Shown: piece after piece, positions 9,116 to 19,495 of the stretch
Layout of the letters: every line of letters begins with the position of its first letter
How positions within the stretch are numbered: the stretch's first letter is position 1
Source of the DNA: Neptuniibacter sp. UBA6509
GTDB taxonomy: Bacteria; Pseudomonadota; Gammaproteobacteria; Pseudomonadales; Balneatricaceae
Reading direction: 5' to 3'
DNA length: 55,305 nucleotides
Assembly: GCA_002435145.1 (NCBI GenBank)
Contig: DJLT01000043.1
Location: forward strand, 27,950-83,254
The notes under the pieces: model-generated
What the model saw: the letters and a program-made list of their open reading frames with translations, nothing else
The model's database searches: none
Told to the model about the DNA's origin: nothing
Made by a program: the position numbers and the translations under genes

Positions 9116-9634
9116 ATGCGGCTTTTTCTAGCAATTAATATTCCTGATGACGTACAGAACAGCATCAGCCCGCTTATGCTTTCCGAGATAGATGAACTGC
9201 GCTGGAGCCCCCTCCATCAACTACATATCACATTAAGTTTTTTAGGTGAGCTGCCAGAATCTATGATCGATGATATCGCTGAAGCGATTACCGAAATAGA
9301 TTTCAAACCTTTCAAAATCAAGTTAAGGAACAGCGGATTTTTCAAATCCGGTATTTATTGGGTAGGCGTTGAAGAATCAATCGAACTATTAAATCTTCAA
9401 CGAAAACTGCACCGGGCGATGCTGCAGTTAGGAATTAAATTGGAAAAACGCCGTTACACACCCCATGTCACTATTGCGCGAGGAAAGACTGCAACACCCG
9501 CATTAGCAAAACTAATTGAAACACGCGGTATAGGCTTTGAAGCTGAATTCACCGCCTCATCTTTTGATCTTATCAGTAGCCATTCAACGACCAATGGCGT
9601 GGACTATCAGAGCGAAGCGACCTTTACTCCCTAG
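9116..9634 (+). CDS. thpR: RNA 2',3'-cyclic phosphodiesterase (LigT/ThpR family)
   Basis: 2H phosphoesterase that opens 2',3'-cyclic phosphate ends of RNA to 2'-phosphates in vitro. Both catalytic HxTx motifs are present: HITL near residue 41 (in LHITLSFLGEL) and HVTI near residue 117 (in YTPHVTIARG). Length 172 residues is normal. The N-terminus MRLFLAINIPDD is typical. The Shine-Dalgarno is weak. Divergent from dusC with an 82-base spacer, so two tRNA/RNA-processing genes sit back to back, although this may be coincidence. It ends at a bidirectional terminator shared with metZ. Confidence 0.93.
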   Translation: MRLFLAINIPDDVQNSISPLMLSEIDELRWSPLHQLHITLSFLGELPESMIDDIAEAITEIDFKPFKIKLRNSGFFKSGIYWVGVEESIELLNLQRKLHRAMLQLGIKLEKRRYTPHVTIARGKTATPALAKLIETRGIGFEAEFTASSFDLISSHSTTNGVDYQSEATFTP

Positions 9635-9673
9635 TAAATCGTTAGTCCCTTATGACACCTTTAGCCATAAAAA

Positions 9674-9693
9674 AGCCTGCTAAATAGCAGGCT
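9674..9693. terminator. Bidirectional intrinsic terminator
   Basis: Near-perfect stem AGCCTGCTA (9674-9682) and TAGCAGGCT (9685-9693), flanked by an A-run on the left and TTCTTTT on the right. It closes both thpR (+) and metZ, the last gene of the minus-strand supra-operon. Confidence 0.88.
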
Positions 9694-9722
9694 TCTTTTG
9701 GTTTTACTAGTACTGGATCAAA

Positions 9723-10940
9723 TCAGACAGCCGATAAACCTCTTGTCATATCTGCTTTGATATCTTCAATCGATTCAATACCAACAGACAAGCGCACTAG
9801 GTTATCTTTAATACCCGCTTCAGCACGTGCTTCCGGCGTCATTCGTCCATGAGTCGTCGTACCTGGATGCGTGATAGTGGTTTTTACATCACCTAAATTA
9901 CCGGTAATGGAAACCATTGTCGTTGCATCAATAAAACGCCACGCGGCTTCTTTTCCGCCTGCTACTTCAAATGAAAGTACACCACCAAAACCCGTTTGCT
10001 GCTTTTTAGCCAGCTCATGTTGTGGATGACTTTCTAAACCTGAATAAAATACATGGTCAATGCCATCTTGCTGCTCTAACCACGTGGCCAATTCCATTGC
10101 ATTTCGGCAATGGGCATCCATACGAATCTTTAAGGTTTCAAGTCCCTTAAGGAAGACCCACGCATTAAACGGGCTGAGACATGCCCCCCCAGTACGGATG
10201 AAGCCAAAGACCTCTTCCATATGTTTATCACGGCCAACAACCACACCACCTACACAGCGACCTTGGCCGTCTAGGTATTTAGTTGCTGAATGAATAATGA
10301 TGTCAGCCCCCTGCTTCAAAGGCTGTTGTAACATTGGCGTACAGAAGCAGTTATCCACCACTAAAAGTGCATCATATTTATGTGCAATTTCTGCAACCGC
10401 AGCAACATCAGTTAGCTCTGATAACGGATTTGAAGGCGTCTCCAAAAATAGCATTTTGGTTTCTGCTTTAATTGCAGATTCCCAGCTATTCAGATCTGTA
10501 GGATCAACGTAGGTGACGCTTATGCCGGTACGGGTTAAGTACTTATCAAACAGAGAAACAGTTGAACCAAATACACTACGCGAGCAAACAATATGATCGC
10601 CGTTTTGCATTAATGACAGGCAAGTACTTAAGATCGCCGCCATGCCAGATGCAGTTGCGACGGCACGTTCACCACCTTCTAAGGCGGCGATACGCTCTTC
10701 AAAAAACTGTACGGTAGGGTTAGTAAACCGAGAGTAAATATTACCCTCTTCTTCGCCCCCAAAGCGCGCTGCTGCTTCCCGTGCACTGGAAAAAACATAG
10801 CTAGATGTTGGATAGATAGGGTCGCTATGCTCACCTTCAAGTGAACGGTGCTGACCTGAACGTACAGCTAAGGTTTCCAAGTCATACCCTTGTGGGTCAA
10901 ACTGGATCCGTTCCGCACGTTCATAATCAGATATAGACAT
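9723..10940 (-). CDS. metZ: O-succinylhomoserine sulfhydrylase
   Basis: PLP enzyme of the Cys/Met metabolism family; makes homocysteine directly from O-succinylhomoserine and sulfide in methionine synthesis. The internal-aldimine lysine is in HSATKYLDGQGR; upstream are SGMAAILSTCL (the cofactor phosphate-binding region), FLETPSNPL and VVDNCFCTP. The C-terminal SITGNLGDVKTTITHP and RLSVGIE motifs are typical. Length 405 residues fits. AAGGAG eight bases upstream supports the ATG. It follows purF by 12 bases, the same purF-metZ order known in Pseudomonas, which favours metZ over metB or metY. Confidence 0.92.
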   Translation of the reverse strand: MSISDYERAERIQFDPQGYDLETLAVRSGQHRSLEGEHSDPIYPTSSYVFSSAREAAARFGGEEEGNIYSRFTNPTVQFFEERIAALEGGERAVATASGMAAILSTCLSLMQNGDHIVCSRSVFGSTVSLFDKYLTRTGISVTYVDPTDLNSWESAIKAETKMLFLETPSNPLSELTDVAAVAEIAHKYDALLVVDNCFCTPMLQQPLKQGADIIIHSATKYLDGQGRCVGGVVVGRDKHMEEVFGFIRTGGACLSPFNAWVFLKGLETLKIRMDAHCRNAMELATWLEQQDGIDHVFYSGLESHPQHELAKKQQTGFGGVLSFEVAGGKEAAWRFIDATTMVSITGNLGDVKTTITHPGTTTHGRMTPEARAEAGIKDNLVRLSVGIESIEDIKADMTRGLSAV

Positions 10941-10952
10941 GTAAAAAACTCC

Positions 10953-12464
10953 TTAATCTATCTTGCTACACAGATTAGAAGACTCATTGCTCCCCGTCTG
11001 ATTATCTTTACTGCCATCATTGCGCGCCGCTTGTAAGCGTTCAAGGTAATCAGCATCTACATCGCCAGAAACATACTTACCATCAAATACGCATGTATCA
11101 AACTCTGTAATCTCAGGGTTACCTTCAGAAACAGATTGTTTCAGATCATCAAGATCTTGATAGATAATCCAATCACATCCGATCTCTTCACCTACTTCAT
11201 CGTCAGTACGACCATGAGCGATTAGCTCTTCCGCAGCAGGCATATCAATACCGTAAACATTTGGGTATTTAACTGCTGGCGCTGCAGATGCGAAGTAAAC
11301 TTTTTTAGCACCTACATCGCGAGCCATCTGAACAATTTGGCTTGATGTCGTTCCGCGAACAATAGAGTCATCAACAAGCATGACAACTTTGTCTTTGAAC
11401 TCCATACCGATCGGGTTTAGCTTACGACGCACAGATTTTTTACGCTGTGTTTGTCCAGGCATAATAAATGTACGGCCGATATAGCGGTTTTTAATAAACC
11501 CTTCACGGAAGTTTACGCCTAGTTCTTTTGCCATTTCCATTGCCGAAGTACGGCTTGTATCAGGGATAGGAATAATGACATCGATGTCATGGTCTGGGCG
11601 GTCACGCATTACTTTGTCAGCAAGCTTAGTCCCCATACGCATACGTGAGATGTGTACGTTCACATCATCAATAATTGAATCTGGGCGCGCAAGATAAACA
11701 TATTCAAAAAGACACGGTGCTAGTTTGGTGTTCTCAGCACACAACTGTGTCGATACATTACCTTCCATGTCTATATAGATCGCTTCGCCCGGCGCGATAT
11801 CACGCACACGTTCAAAACCGGAAATATCTAGGGCTACACTTTCTGAAGCGACCATGTACTCAGTGCCGTTTTCAGTTTCGCGCTTACCATAAGTCAGCGG
11901 ACGAATACCATTAGGGTCACGGAAAGCCAACATGCCATAGCCAGTGATAAGCGATACTGCGGCATAACCACCTTTACAGCGCTCATGAACGCGACGTACA
12001 GCCGCAAACATATCTTCAGCTTGTGGCTGTAACTTACCTTGACGCTGTAACTCATGTGCAAGAACGTTTAACAACACTTCAGAATCAGATGTAGTGTTGA
12101 TATGACGCAGGTCAGCACGGAACATCTGCTCTGCAACATCATCAGCGTTCGTTAAATTACCGTTATGCGCTAACGCAATACCATACGGCGAGTTGACGTA
12201 GAAAGGCTGAGCTTCAGCAGAGCTTGAACTACCGGCGGTAGGGTAACGAACATGACCGATACCTACATTACCCGCCAGACGCTTCATATGGCGGGTACGA
12301 AAAACTTCGTTAACCAAGCCATTGTCTTTACGCAAGAAGAAACGGTCTCCTTCACAAGTCACCATGCCTGCAGCGTCTTGCCCACGATGCTGTAATACAG
12401 TTAGGGCATCAAAAATAGTCTGGTTTACATTAGATTTGGCTACAATGCCAACAATCCCGCACAT
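10953..12464 (-). CDS. purF: Amidophosphoribosyltransferase
   Basis: First committed enzyme of purine synthesis: PRPP plus glutamine to 5-phosphoribosylamine. Class II glutaminase domain begins at Cys2 (MCGIVGIV, no propeptide); HNGNLTN and [10 protein letters not shown] are visible. The phosphoribosyltransferase half carries the PRPP-binding segment [18 protein letters not shown]. Length 503 residues is standard for proteobacterial PurF, which lacks the 4Fe-4S ligands of the Bacillus type. A strong GAGGTGAG site precedes the ATG. It lies 31 bases downstream of cvpA, the classic cvpA-purF pairing. Confidence 0.97.
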   Translation of the reverse strand: MCGIVGIVAKSNVNQTIFDALTVLQHRGQDAAGMVTCEGDRFFLRKDNGLVNEVFRTRHMKRLAGNVGIGHVRYPTAGSSSSAEAQPFYVNSPYGIALAHNGNLTNADDVAEQMFRADLRHINTTSDSEVLLNVLAHELQRQGKLQPQAEDMFAAVRRVHERCKGGYAAVSLITGYGMLAFRDPNGIRPLTYGKRETENGTEYMVASESVALDISGFERVRDIAPGEAIYIDMEGNVSTQLCAENTKLAPCLFEYVYLARPDSIIDDVNVHISRMRMGTKLADKVMRDRPDHDIDVIIPIPDTSRTSAMEMAKELGVNFREGFIKNRYIGRTFIMPGQTQRKKSVRRKLNPIGMEFKDKVVMLVDDSIVRGTTSSQIVQMARDVGAKKVYFASAAPAVKYPNVYGIDMPAAEELIAHGRTDDEVGEEIGCDWIIYQDLDDLKQSVSEGNPEITEFDTCVFDGKYVSGDVDADYLERLQAARNDGSKDNQTGSNESSNLCSKID

Positions 12465-12495
12465 TAAAACTCACCTCAAAGTGCTAACGAAAAAT

Positions 12496-12990
12496 TTAGC
12501 GTCCAGCATTCCAGATCAAGCGGCCGACATCGCCCGCAACATCTTTCGTCCATGCTTCCATTAAAACAAAATGCGGAATCAATTGTGATTCCTGAAACCA
12601 ACGATCATTTACCGCTGGAGTCATTCCGATCAGAGCAACAATTACGACGATGATTAAACCGCCTCTCGCTGCACCAAAACCTATACCTAAAACTCGATCC
12701 GTAGCTGATAAGCCTGTCGCATCAACCAAGGCACTAATCAATTTATTAACTAAAACACCCACTACCAAAGTTGCTATAAACAGAATAGCAAAGGAAGCCG
12801 ATAAACGTACTGAAGGCGTTTGGATAAACGGCTCAAGTAAGTAAGAGAGAGGCTGATAAAAAATTCGAGCAATAACAAATGCTGATACCCATGTAACCAA
12901 AGAGAGTGCTTCTCGTACAAAACCACGTTTCAAGCTTAACAAACTTGAAATCCCTACAATGGCTAAAATAGTCCAGTCTGCCCAGTTCAT
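12496..12990 (-). CDS. cvpA: CvpA family membrane protein
   Basis: Inner-membrane protein of 164 residues with about four hydrophobic segments (3-18, 24-44, 62-84 and 100-122). The GFVREALSLVTWV segment after the first helix and the DRVLGIGFGAARGG segment are CvpA hallmarks. Named for colicin V production in E. coli; more recent work links the family to envelope stress and bile resistance, but the molecular role is not settled. It is placed directly before purF, as in E. coli and Pseudomonas, and after the SPOR gene. Confidence 0.92.
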   Translation of the reverse strand: MNWADWTILAIVGISSLLSLKRGFVREALSLVTWVSAFVIARIFYQPLSYLLEPFIQTPSVRLSASFAILFIATLVVGVLVNKLISALVDATGLSATDRVLGIGFGAARGGLIIVVIVALIGMTPAVNDRWFQESQLIPHFVLMEAWTKDVAGDVGRLIWNAGR

Positions 12991-13055
12991 AATTACAGCT
13001 CAGCTAAAAATTGTGCGCATTTTATCAGAGTTTCCAGTACCACTGAATCCTATTA

Positions 13056-13619
13056 TTACTGCGTTGTGAAACGAACAATTATACCATTCAAGCCAAAATC
13101 AGTTTTTAGCTTAAGTTTCAACGCTTCTAAACGTGTTCTTTGAAATTCGGGCCCGACATAAACTTTAACCAAATCACCCTGTTTTCGTGTAAAAACTTTA
13201 TGCCCTTCTGATATTAATTGCTTTCGTAGACCTTTCGCATTCGCTTCATCTTTAAAACTCGCCAACTGCAAGGTCCAAGCAACAGGAACACCTTGCTGAT
13301 CTAAGACTGGCTGATCTTTATGTATCTCAATTTCAACCTTATTCTCAGTAACCACCTTATCAATCACTACCTGAACTTTTTCAGGCGCTTTAGGCAGTTC
13401 CTTGGGTAACATCGGTTCAGCCGCAACGGAGGTATCAGGAAGAGGCTTATTAACAGGTGTTATACGTACGATCTCAGGACGATCGGGTGCATCAGGAATC
13501 TCGGATGTTAAATGTCGTTCTTTATAACCTGCACCATCAAAAAAAACAGGAAACACGATGGCAGCAGAGACTAAAATCACGGCTAAGCCTATTAACCGAT
13601 ATTTAATTTTTTGCTGCAT
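13056..13619 (-). CDS. SPOR domain membrane protein (DedD-like)
   Basis: Bitopic inner-membrane protein with one N-terminal helix (about 8-26), a Pro-rich periplasmic linker (30-105) and a C-terminal SPOR domain (about 112-187; WTLQLASFKDEANAKGLRKQ through VYVGPE). SPOR domains bind denuded septal peptidoglycan, so it is expected at the division site; DedD in E. coli occupies the same folC-dedD-cvpA-purF position. Its ATG overlaps the folC stop codon as TAATG, indicating translational coupling. The DedD name is inferred from position and architecture. Confidence 0.92.
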   Translation of the reverse strand: MQQKIKYRLIGLAVILVSAAIVFPVFFDGAGYKERHLTSEIPDAPDRPEIVRITPVNKPLPDTSVAAEPMLPKELPKAPEKVQVVIDKVVTENKVEIEIHKDQPVLDQQGVPVAWTLQLASFKDEANAKGLRKQLISEGHKVFTRKQGDLVKVYVGPEFQRTRLEALKLKLKTDFGLNGIIVRFTTQ

Positions 13620-14887
13620 TAGCCTTCCTTTCCAAATACAGTCAACGCATCACTGACCGTGAAAAATGAACCTGCGATAATAACATTACCAGAAAGGTTG
13701 TCGTCATTTTTCAATGCAATTAACGCCTTTTTAACAGATGAATATTTTTCAGCTGAAGCTCCGGACGAAATACACCCTTCCAATTCAGAGGCCGTTTGAC
13801 CTCTTGGAACATGAAGATCCACGAGACAAATACGATCGATCTTAGGCGTAATAATATCCATAACCTGACGACAATCTTTATCTGCGAGCATACCTAGAAC
13901 TAGCGTGACTTCGCCTTCCATTAGGGATACACGCTCAGCCAACAATGTAGCCGCTTCTGGATTATGAGCCACATCTAGCCAGTAGTTCGTTGCACCATCC
14001 TGAATCAATTGCATTCGCCCTGTCAGGGAGGCCATCTCAATACCTACGCGAATTGATTCTTCATTTACACTTAAGCCAATACATTGAATAGCTTGTAAAA
14101 CAGTGGATGCATTTTGAATAGGTAAATTAGGTTTTGGAAGTTCAGTCAGCGCGACACTTACGCCCGTTTTAGCTCCTCTCCAATCCCAACAGCCGTTCTC
14201 TTTTATCTCATAAGAAAACTGTTGACCGGCCTGATAAAATTCAGCGCCAATCTCCGTCGCATAACCCGAAACCGATAAAGGAGGATTAAGGTCTCCGCAG
14301 ATTGCAGGTTTGTTAGCACGATATACGCCTGACTTTTCGCGACCGATGATCTCCCGATCATCACCTAGCCAATCCATATGATCGAGCGCAACGGTAGTTA
14401 CTATAGATATATCCGCATCAATAATATTTACTGCATCTAAGCGACCACCCAATCCCACTTCTAGAAGAACAAGGTCAGGCTTGAGCTCTGTAAAAATAAC
14501 CAACGCGGCTAAAGTGCCAAATTCAAAATAGGTTAATGGAATTTGCCCTCGGGCTTGATCTATTCTTTCAAAGGCAGCACATAGCTGCTCATCGCTAGCA
14601 TTTAAAGCATCGATTCTGACTCGTTCGTTATAATGCAAAAAATGAGGCGATGTAAAACAACCCACGGAATAGCCCGCATGCTTATAAATAGCATCCAAAT
14701 AGCTCACAGTTGAGCCTTTACCATTAGTTCCAGCAACAGTAACGACTTTTGATGAAGACAGATCAATGGCCAGTAGTTGGGAAACGGCACTTACTCGGTC
14801 AAGACCTAGCTCAATCTCAGAGGGATGACACTGCTCCATCCAAGAAAGCCACTGTGAAAGTGAGAATTTTTTAGCTATCGGATTCAT
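13619..14887 (-). CDS. folC: Bifunctional dihydrofolate/folylpolyglutamate synthase
   Basis: Mur-ligase-like enzyme that adds glutamate to dihydropteroate and polyglutamylates folates. The P-loop is VTVAGTNGKGSTVSYL (about 47-62), followed by GCFTSPHFLHYNERVRI and LEVGLGGRLDAVN; the DHMDWLG and DVAHNPEAA motifs close the ATP and glutamate sites. Length 422 residues is typical. No strong Shine-Dalgarno is visible before the ATG. It follows accD after a stem-loop, and its stop overlaps the start of the SPOR gene. Confidence 0.95.
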   Translation of the reverse strand: MNPIAKKFSLSQWLSWMEQCHPSEIELGLDRVSAVSQLLAIDLSSSKVVTVAGTNGKGSTVSYLDAIYKHAGYSVGCFTSPHFLHYNERVRIDALNASDEQLCAAFERIDQARGQIPLTYFEFGTLAALVIFTELKPDLVLLEVGLGGRLDAVNIIDADISIVTTVALDHMDWLGDDREIIGREKSGVYRANKPAICGDLNPPLSVSGYATEIGAEFYQAGQQFSYEIKENGCWDWRGAKTGVSVALTELPKPNLPIQNASTVLQAIQCIGLSVNEESIRVGIEMASLTGRMQLIQDGATNYWLDVAHNPEAATLLAERVSLMEGEVTLVLGMLADKDCRQVMDIITPKIDRICLVDLHVPRGQTASELEGCISSGASAEKYSSVKKALIALKNDDNLSGNVIIAGSFFTVSDALTVFGKEG

Positions 14888-14920
14888 AAGTATTTATTTT
14901 TAGAGCCACAAAAACAAAAA

Positions 14921-14942
14921 GGCCGGCGTTTTCACGTCGGCC
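14921..14942 (-). terminator. Probable intrinsic terminator or attenuator between accD and folC
   Basis: On the minus strand GGCCGACG, a six-base loop and CGCCGGCC form an 8-bp stem with one A-C mismatch, followed by TTTTTGTTTTT. It lies 20 bases after the accD stop and 33 bases before the folC start, so it may only partly stop read-through to folC. Confidence 0.7.
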
Positions 14943-14962
14943 AATTTTATTAGTCACGAAGC

Positions 14963-15892
14963 TTACTGTGCTTCAGGTGCAGGTGGAATTTCTGCTTCCG
15001 AAACCACTTCACCTTCAACTGTCTCCACTGGAGGAACTGGGCTTGCGTGAACAAACTTACGCAAGATGCGAGATAAACGGGTACGCATCTCACCACGGCT
15101 GATGATCATATCAACCTGGCCGTGTTCTAACAAAAACTCACTACGCTGAAAGCCTTCTGGCAGTTTTTCACGTACCGTTTGCTCAATTACTCGAGGACCC
15201 GCAAACCCCATTAAAGCCTTAGGTTCAGCAATATTTAGATCGCCTAACATCGCCAATGAAGCAGATACACCGCCATATACAGGATCAGTCAGCACTGACA
15301 AGTATGGAGTACCCTGCAAGCGAAGCTTCTCTAGAATAGCACTCGTTTTTGCCATTTGGAAAAGTGAAAACAATGCCTCTTGCATACGTGCCCCCCCTGA
15401 AGCGGAGAAACACACAAACGGAATATTTTCTTCAAGAGCAATATTCGCAGCACGAGCAAAGCGCTCACCAACCACAGCACCCATTGAACCGCCCATAAAG
15501 CGGAATTCAAAAGCAACAGCAACAACAGGCATGCCTTCAAGTTCACCACGCATGGCGATTAAAGCGTCCTTTTCACCGGTTGCTTTTTGCGCAGCCTGTA
15601 AACGATCCTTATATTTTTTAGAATCCCTGAATTTCAGGCGATCAATCGGCTCAACATCGATACCGATCTCTTGTCTATTTCCTTCATCAAGGAAAAGCTC
15701 TAAGCGACGACGCGCATGTAAGCGCATATGGTGGTCACACTTAGGACAAACGTTTAGATTTTTCTCAAGTTCAGGACGATATAATACAGACTCACATTTC
15801 GGACACTTTTTCCAAAGCCCTTCCGGAATGTTAGAACGTTTGCTCTCAGACCGAACGAGAGAAGGAACAATTTTTTCCAGCCAGTTACTCAT
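14963..15892 (-). CDS. accD: Acetyl-CoA carboxylase carboxyltransferase subunit beta
   Basis: Beta subunit of the heterotetrameric carboxyltransferase that produces malonyl-CoA with AccA. The N-terminal zinc ribbon has two CPKC pairs ([28 protein letters not shown]); the crotonase-like core shows [15 protein letters not shown] and [21 protein letters not shown]. Length 309 residues, slightly long because of a Pro/Glu-rich C-terminal tail. It is 15 bases downstream of trpA and likely cotranscribed with the trpF-trpB-trpA genes. Confidence 0.97.
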   Translation of the reverse strand: MSNWLEKIVPSLVRSESKRSNIPEGLWKKCPKCESVLYRPELEKNLNVCPKCDHHMRLHARRRLELFLDEGNRQEIGIDVEPIDRLKFRDSKKYKDRLQAAQKATGEKDALIAMRGELEGMPVVAVAFEFRFMGGSMGAVVGERFARAANIALEENIPFVCFSASGGARMQEALFSLFQMAKTSAILEKLRLQGTPYLSVLTDPVYGGVSASLAMLGDLNIAEPKALMGFAGPRVIEQTVREKLPEGFQRSEFLLEHGQVDMIISRGEMRTRLSRILRKFVHASPVPPVETVEGEVVSEAEIPPAPEAQ

Positions 15893-15907
15893 TATTAAAA
15901 ACCCTAA

Positions 15908-16711
15908 TTAGCTGTCCATCGCAACGCGCATATCTTTGATAATCGCAGAAACTTGTGGTGCAATTTGTTGCTGATCTTTCACCAGCTCTGCAATTTTATT
16001 AACTAATACACTACCTACAATTACGCCGTCAGCTACTGCTGAAACAGCTTTGGCAGATTCAGCATCTTTAATACCAAACCCAACCCCTAGAGGAACGGTG
16101 GTGTATTCACGAATTAGATCCAATTTATCCGCAACAGCCTGAACATCAAGTGAAGCTGAACCGGTCACACCTTTTACAGAAACGTAATAAAGATAACCAC
16201 TGCCATGCTCACAGATATACTTGATGCGTTCATCTTCTGTTGTAGGTGCTAAAAGATAAATTGTATCAATATCATGCGCGCGCATAATTTGATTAAATTC
16301 ACCTGACTCTTCCGGCGGAAGGTCGACCGTTAAAACACCGTCAACACCTGCTTTTTTAGCTTCTTCAGCAAATGTCTGATAACCCAAAATCTCAATAGGA
16401 TTCAAATACCCCATTAAAACAATCGGCGTATCCGCATCTTTCTCTCTGAATTCCGCAACCATCGCTAATACATCTAGCAAACGAGTATTGTGCAACAAAG
16501 CACGCTCGCATGCCAACTGGATAACAGGACCATCAGCCATTGGATCTGAAAAAGGAACACCTAGTTCAATAACATCAGCACCTGCTTCAACCATACCATG
16601 CAATAATTCAACAGTGACGCCCGGTGCTGGATCCCCTGCTGTAACATAAGGAATAAGCGCTGTGCGCCCTTCCTTTTTTAGCTTTTCAAAGCTAGTAGAA
16701 ATACGACTCAT
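15908..16711 (-). CDS. trpA: Tryptophan synthase alpha subunit
   Basis: Cleaves indole-3-glycerol phosphate to indole, which is channelled to TrpB. TIM barrel with the expected catalytic acids: Glu in [16 protein letters not shown] and Asp in [23 protein letters not shown] and [14 protein letters not shown] form the phosphate-binding loops. Length 267 residues is standard. It begins 20 bases after the trpB stop and is followed closely by accD. Confidence 0.97.
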   Translation of the reverse strand: MSRISTSFEKLKKEGRTALIPYVTAGDPAPGVTVELLHGMVEAGADVIELGVPFSDPMADGPVIQLACERALLHNTRLLDVLAMVAEFREKDADTPIVLMGYLNPIEILGYQTFAEEAKKAGVDGVLTVDLPPEESGEFNQIMRAHDIDTIYLLAPTTEDERIKYICEHGSGYLYYVSVKGVTGSASLDVQAVADKLDLIREYTTVPLGVGFGIKDAESAKAVSAVADGVIVGSVLVNKIAELVKDQQQIAPQVSAIIKDMRVAMDS

Positions 16712-16731
16712 TTTATAATCCCTCGCACAAA

Positions 16732-17952
16732 TCAGATATTGATGCCATCGATCTGTGCGACCGTATGAATATCTTTATCACCACGACCAGACAGATTTAC
16801 TACGATAATCTGGTCCTTATCCATCTCTTTTGCCAATTTCATTGCGTAAGCAACTGCATGGCTTGATTCAATTGCAGGCATTATACCTTCAATACGCGTT
16901 AACGCACGGAATGCATCCATCGCTTCATCATCAGTCGCATCAACATATTCAGCACGACCTGTATCTTTCAAATAAGAATGCTCTGGACCAACACCTGGAT
17001 AATCCAAACCCGCTGATACTGAATGAGTACCGATAATTTGGCCTCCTTCATCAGACATTAGGTAAGTTCGATTTCCATGCAGTACCCCTGGACTGCCTGC
17101 TGAAAGCGGTGCGGCATGCTGACCCGTTTCTACACCATAGCCACCGGCTTCAACGCCGTACATTTTAACGTCGGCATCTTCAATGAACGGATGAAATAAA
17201 CCAATCGCATTTGAACCGCCACCAACACAGGCAACAAGCGCATCGGGTAAACGCCCAGCTTGTTCTAGGCATTGCTGACGCGCTTCACGACCAATAACAC
17301 ATTGGAAGTCCCTAACTAATTTAGGGTATGGATGCGGGCCCGCAGCTGTTCCAATAATGTAAAACGTATCATCTACATTAGTTACCCAGTCACGCATCGC
17401 TTCGTTCATAGCATCTTTTAAAGTGCGCGTACCCGATTCTACAGAGATAACTTCAGCACCCAAAAGCTTCATTCGATAAACGTTCAAAGCTTGGCGCTGT
17501 ACATCTTCAGCACCCATATAAACTTGGCATTCTAACCCAAGTCTAGCAGCCACTGTTGCTGTAGCAACACCATGCTGACCCGCACCGGTTTCAGCAATAA
17601 CACGCGGCTTGCCAGTAAATTTCGCTAACAACGCCTGACCGATAGTGTTGTTAATTTTATGCGCACCAGTATGGTTCAAATCTTCACGTTTCAGATAAAT
17701 CTGCGCCCCACCTACATGTTCAGTAAGGTGTTTCGCATGATATAAAGGCGATGGACGACCAACATAGTGCGCCAGGTCTTTATCAAACTCTTCCTGAAAC
17801 GCGGGATCTCGCCACAATGTCTCATAAGTTTCTTCTAACTGCTTAAGTGCAGCCATTAGAGTTTCAGAAACGAAACGCCCACCGTAAGGGCCAAAATGGC
17901 CTTTACTATCGGGCAACTGAGAAAGTGCTTTAAGATCAATATTAGTTGGCAC
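16732..17952 (-). CDS. trpB: Tryptophan synthase beta subunit
   Basis: PLP enzyme joining indole and serine. The PLP lysine is in [11 protein letters not shown], the phosphate-binding loop is GGGSNA and the catalytic-Glu region AETGAGQHG is intact. Length 406 residues is normal for TrpB1. Start codon is GTG with GAGGT six to seven bases upstream; it overlaps the end of trpF by 11 bases, so the two are translationally coupled. Confidence 0.97.
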   Translation of the reverse strand: MPTNIDLKALSQLPDSKGHFGPYGGRFVSETLMAALKQLEETYETLWRDPAFQEEFDKDLAHYVGRPSPLYHAKHLTEHVGGAQIYLKREDLNHTGAHKINNTIGQALLAKFTGKPRVIAETGAGQHGVATATVAARLGLECQVYMGAEDVQRQALNVYRMKLLGAEVISVESGTRTLKDAMNEAMRDWVTNVDDTFYIIGTAAGPHPYPKLVRDFQCVIGREARQQCLEQAGRLPDALVACVGGGSNAIGLFHPFIEDADVKMYGVEAGGYGVETGQHAAPLSAGSPGVLHGNRTYLMSDEGGQIIGTHSVSAGLDYPGVGPEHSYLKDTGRAEYVDATDDEAMDAFRALTRIEGIMPAIESSHAVAYAMKLAKEMDKDQIIVVNLSGRGDKDIHTVAQIDGINI

Positions 17953-18580
17953 GGGTTACCTCATTTATAAACTTATCAATTTTAACGGCATCTTTGATGC
18001 CTTTACTCTGCTCTACACCACCACTTACATCAATGGCATATGGCTGAACACTTTTAACGGCTTCTGCAACGTTATCGCAGGTTAATCCTCCCGCCAAGAT
18101 GATAGGGGCAGGATGGGGATTAGGAATAAGATCCCAATCAAATACTTCACCTGTACCACCAGGTACACCGGGTCTATATGCATCTAAAAGTATTGCTTGG
18201 CTTGAACTAAATCGCTGGCATTCAGCAGCCAAATCCAAACCCGGCTTCATACGTAATGCTTTAAGATACGGACGGGAGAAGCTATTGCAAAACTCCGGCG
18301 ATTCATCACCATGAAATTGCAGTAAATCTATACGGGTTTCAGCAACAACCCGATCAATAAAATCTGCATCTGCATTAACAAACAGTGCTGTTGTAGTTAC
18401 AAATGCAGGCAGCTGCTGAATAATTCCCGCAGCTTCACTCGGCTGAATCGCTCTTGGGCTTTTGTCATAAAATACAAAGCCAAGTGAATCGACTCCAGAA
18501 TTTACAGCACAAAGCGCATCCTCTATACGAGTAATGCCACAAATTTTAACGCGAGTTCTTTTCACTAACTTAGATTTCAC
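17942..18580 (-). CDS. trpF: Phosphoribosylanthranilate isomerase
   Basis: Third step of tryptophan synthesis, an Amadori rearrangement. TIM barrel with catalytic Cys in RVKICGITR and Asp in [18 protein letters not shown] and [16 protein letters not shown] bind phosphate. Length 212 residues. The assigned start is GTG at 18580; a second GTG five codons later ([10 protein letters not shown]) is also possible, since neither has a strong Shine-Dalgarno. It is a stand-alone TrpF, not fused to TrpC, 59 bases after truA. Confidence 0.96.
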   Translation of the reverse strand: MKSKLVKRTRVKICGITRIEDALCAVNSGVDSLGFVFYDKSPRAIQPSEAAGIIQQLPAFVTTTALFVNADADFIDRVVAETRIDLLQFHGDESPEFCNSFSRPYLKALRMKPGLDLAAECQRFSSSQAILLDAYRPGVPGGTGEVFDWDLIPNPHPAPIILAGGLTCDNVAEAVKSVQPYAIDVSGGVEQSKGIKDAVKIDKFINEVTRAN

Positions 18581-18639
18581 TTAAACAATAATTGATCAGC
18601 TGCAAATATTACCAGATTGCAGCCCTTTAAGGCAGCCAA

Positions 18640-19494
18640 CTAAGACAGGAAATAGGGCCCAATTTTAGATTTTGGTAGTTCAAAGACCTCTGGATACTTC
18701 GCATCGACAAAATAAAGACCAAAAGGTGGGGCTGTAATCCCTCCTTGTCGACGATCCTTCGCTTCTAAAACCTCTTTCGCCCACTCTGGTTCTGCGTCAC
18801 CACAACCAATAGACATTAATACACCCGCAAAATTACGAATCATGTGATGTAGGAACGCATTCGCACAAACATCTAAAACGATCAGGTGACCGGAGCGGTA
18901 TACATCGAATGACTTAACCGTTCTCACAGGACTATTTGCCTGACAACCAACCGCTCTATACGATGTAAAGTCATGCTCACCAATAAGAAGCTGAGCCGCT
19001 TTGGCCATCCGTTCAACATCCATGTCCTTATAGGTCCACGTAATACCTTTGGGTAGAATCGCTGGTTTAACTGGGTTGGAATAGATCAGGTACCGGTAAC
19101 GCCTTTCCAGTGCGGTAAAACGGGCGTGAAAATCTTGATTTACAGGTTTAGCCCACTGTATTGCAATATCATCCGGCAGGTAGCTGTTCGTTCCCAGCAC
19201 CCACGCACGATCTGCCCGCTCTATTGGACTATCAAAATGAATTATCTGATAGGTTGCATTGACGCGCGCATCGGTTCGACCTGCACAAATCACCGTGACT
19301 GGAGCATTGGCTATTCGAGAAAGCGCCTTTTGTACCTCTTCCTGAATACTTGAGACATCTTTCTCTTTTTGAATCTGCCAACCACGATAGGCCGCGCCTG
19401 AATATTCAACACAGAGCGCATAACGATAAGGGGCGATCGAAATCGCCCCTTGGGAAGAGCCGTTTTCAGGCTCTATTAAATTACTGTCAGACAT
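18640..19494 (-). CDS. truA: tRNA pseudouridine(38-40) synthase
   Basis: Isomerises uridines 38, 39 and 40 in the anticodon stem. The catalytic Asp lies in CAGRTDARVNATYQ; most TruA proteins have GRTDAGVH or similar here, so Arg-Val-Asn is a variant while the catalytic GRTDA core is intact. ALERRYRYLIYS and FLHHMIRNFAGVLMSIG are further TruA motifs. The N-terminal 25 residues are an extra polar extension. It starts one base after the fimV stop codon, so expression is tied to fimV, as in Pseudomonas. Confidence 0.96.
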   Translation of the reverse strand: MSDSNLIEPENGSSQGAISIAPYRYALCVEYSGAAYRGWQIQKEKDVSSIQEEVQKALSRIANAPVTVICAGRTDARVNATYQIIHFDSPIERADRAWVLGTNSYLPDDIAIQWAKPVNQDFHARFTALERRYRYLIYSNPVKPAILPKGITWTYKDMDVERMAKAAQLLIGEHDFTSYRAVGCQANSPVRTVKSFDVYRSGHLIVLDVCANAFLHHMIRNFAGVLMSIGCGDAEPEWAKEVLEAKDRRQGGITAPPFGLYFVDAKYPEVFELPKSKIGPYFLS

Positions 19495-19495
19495 A

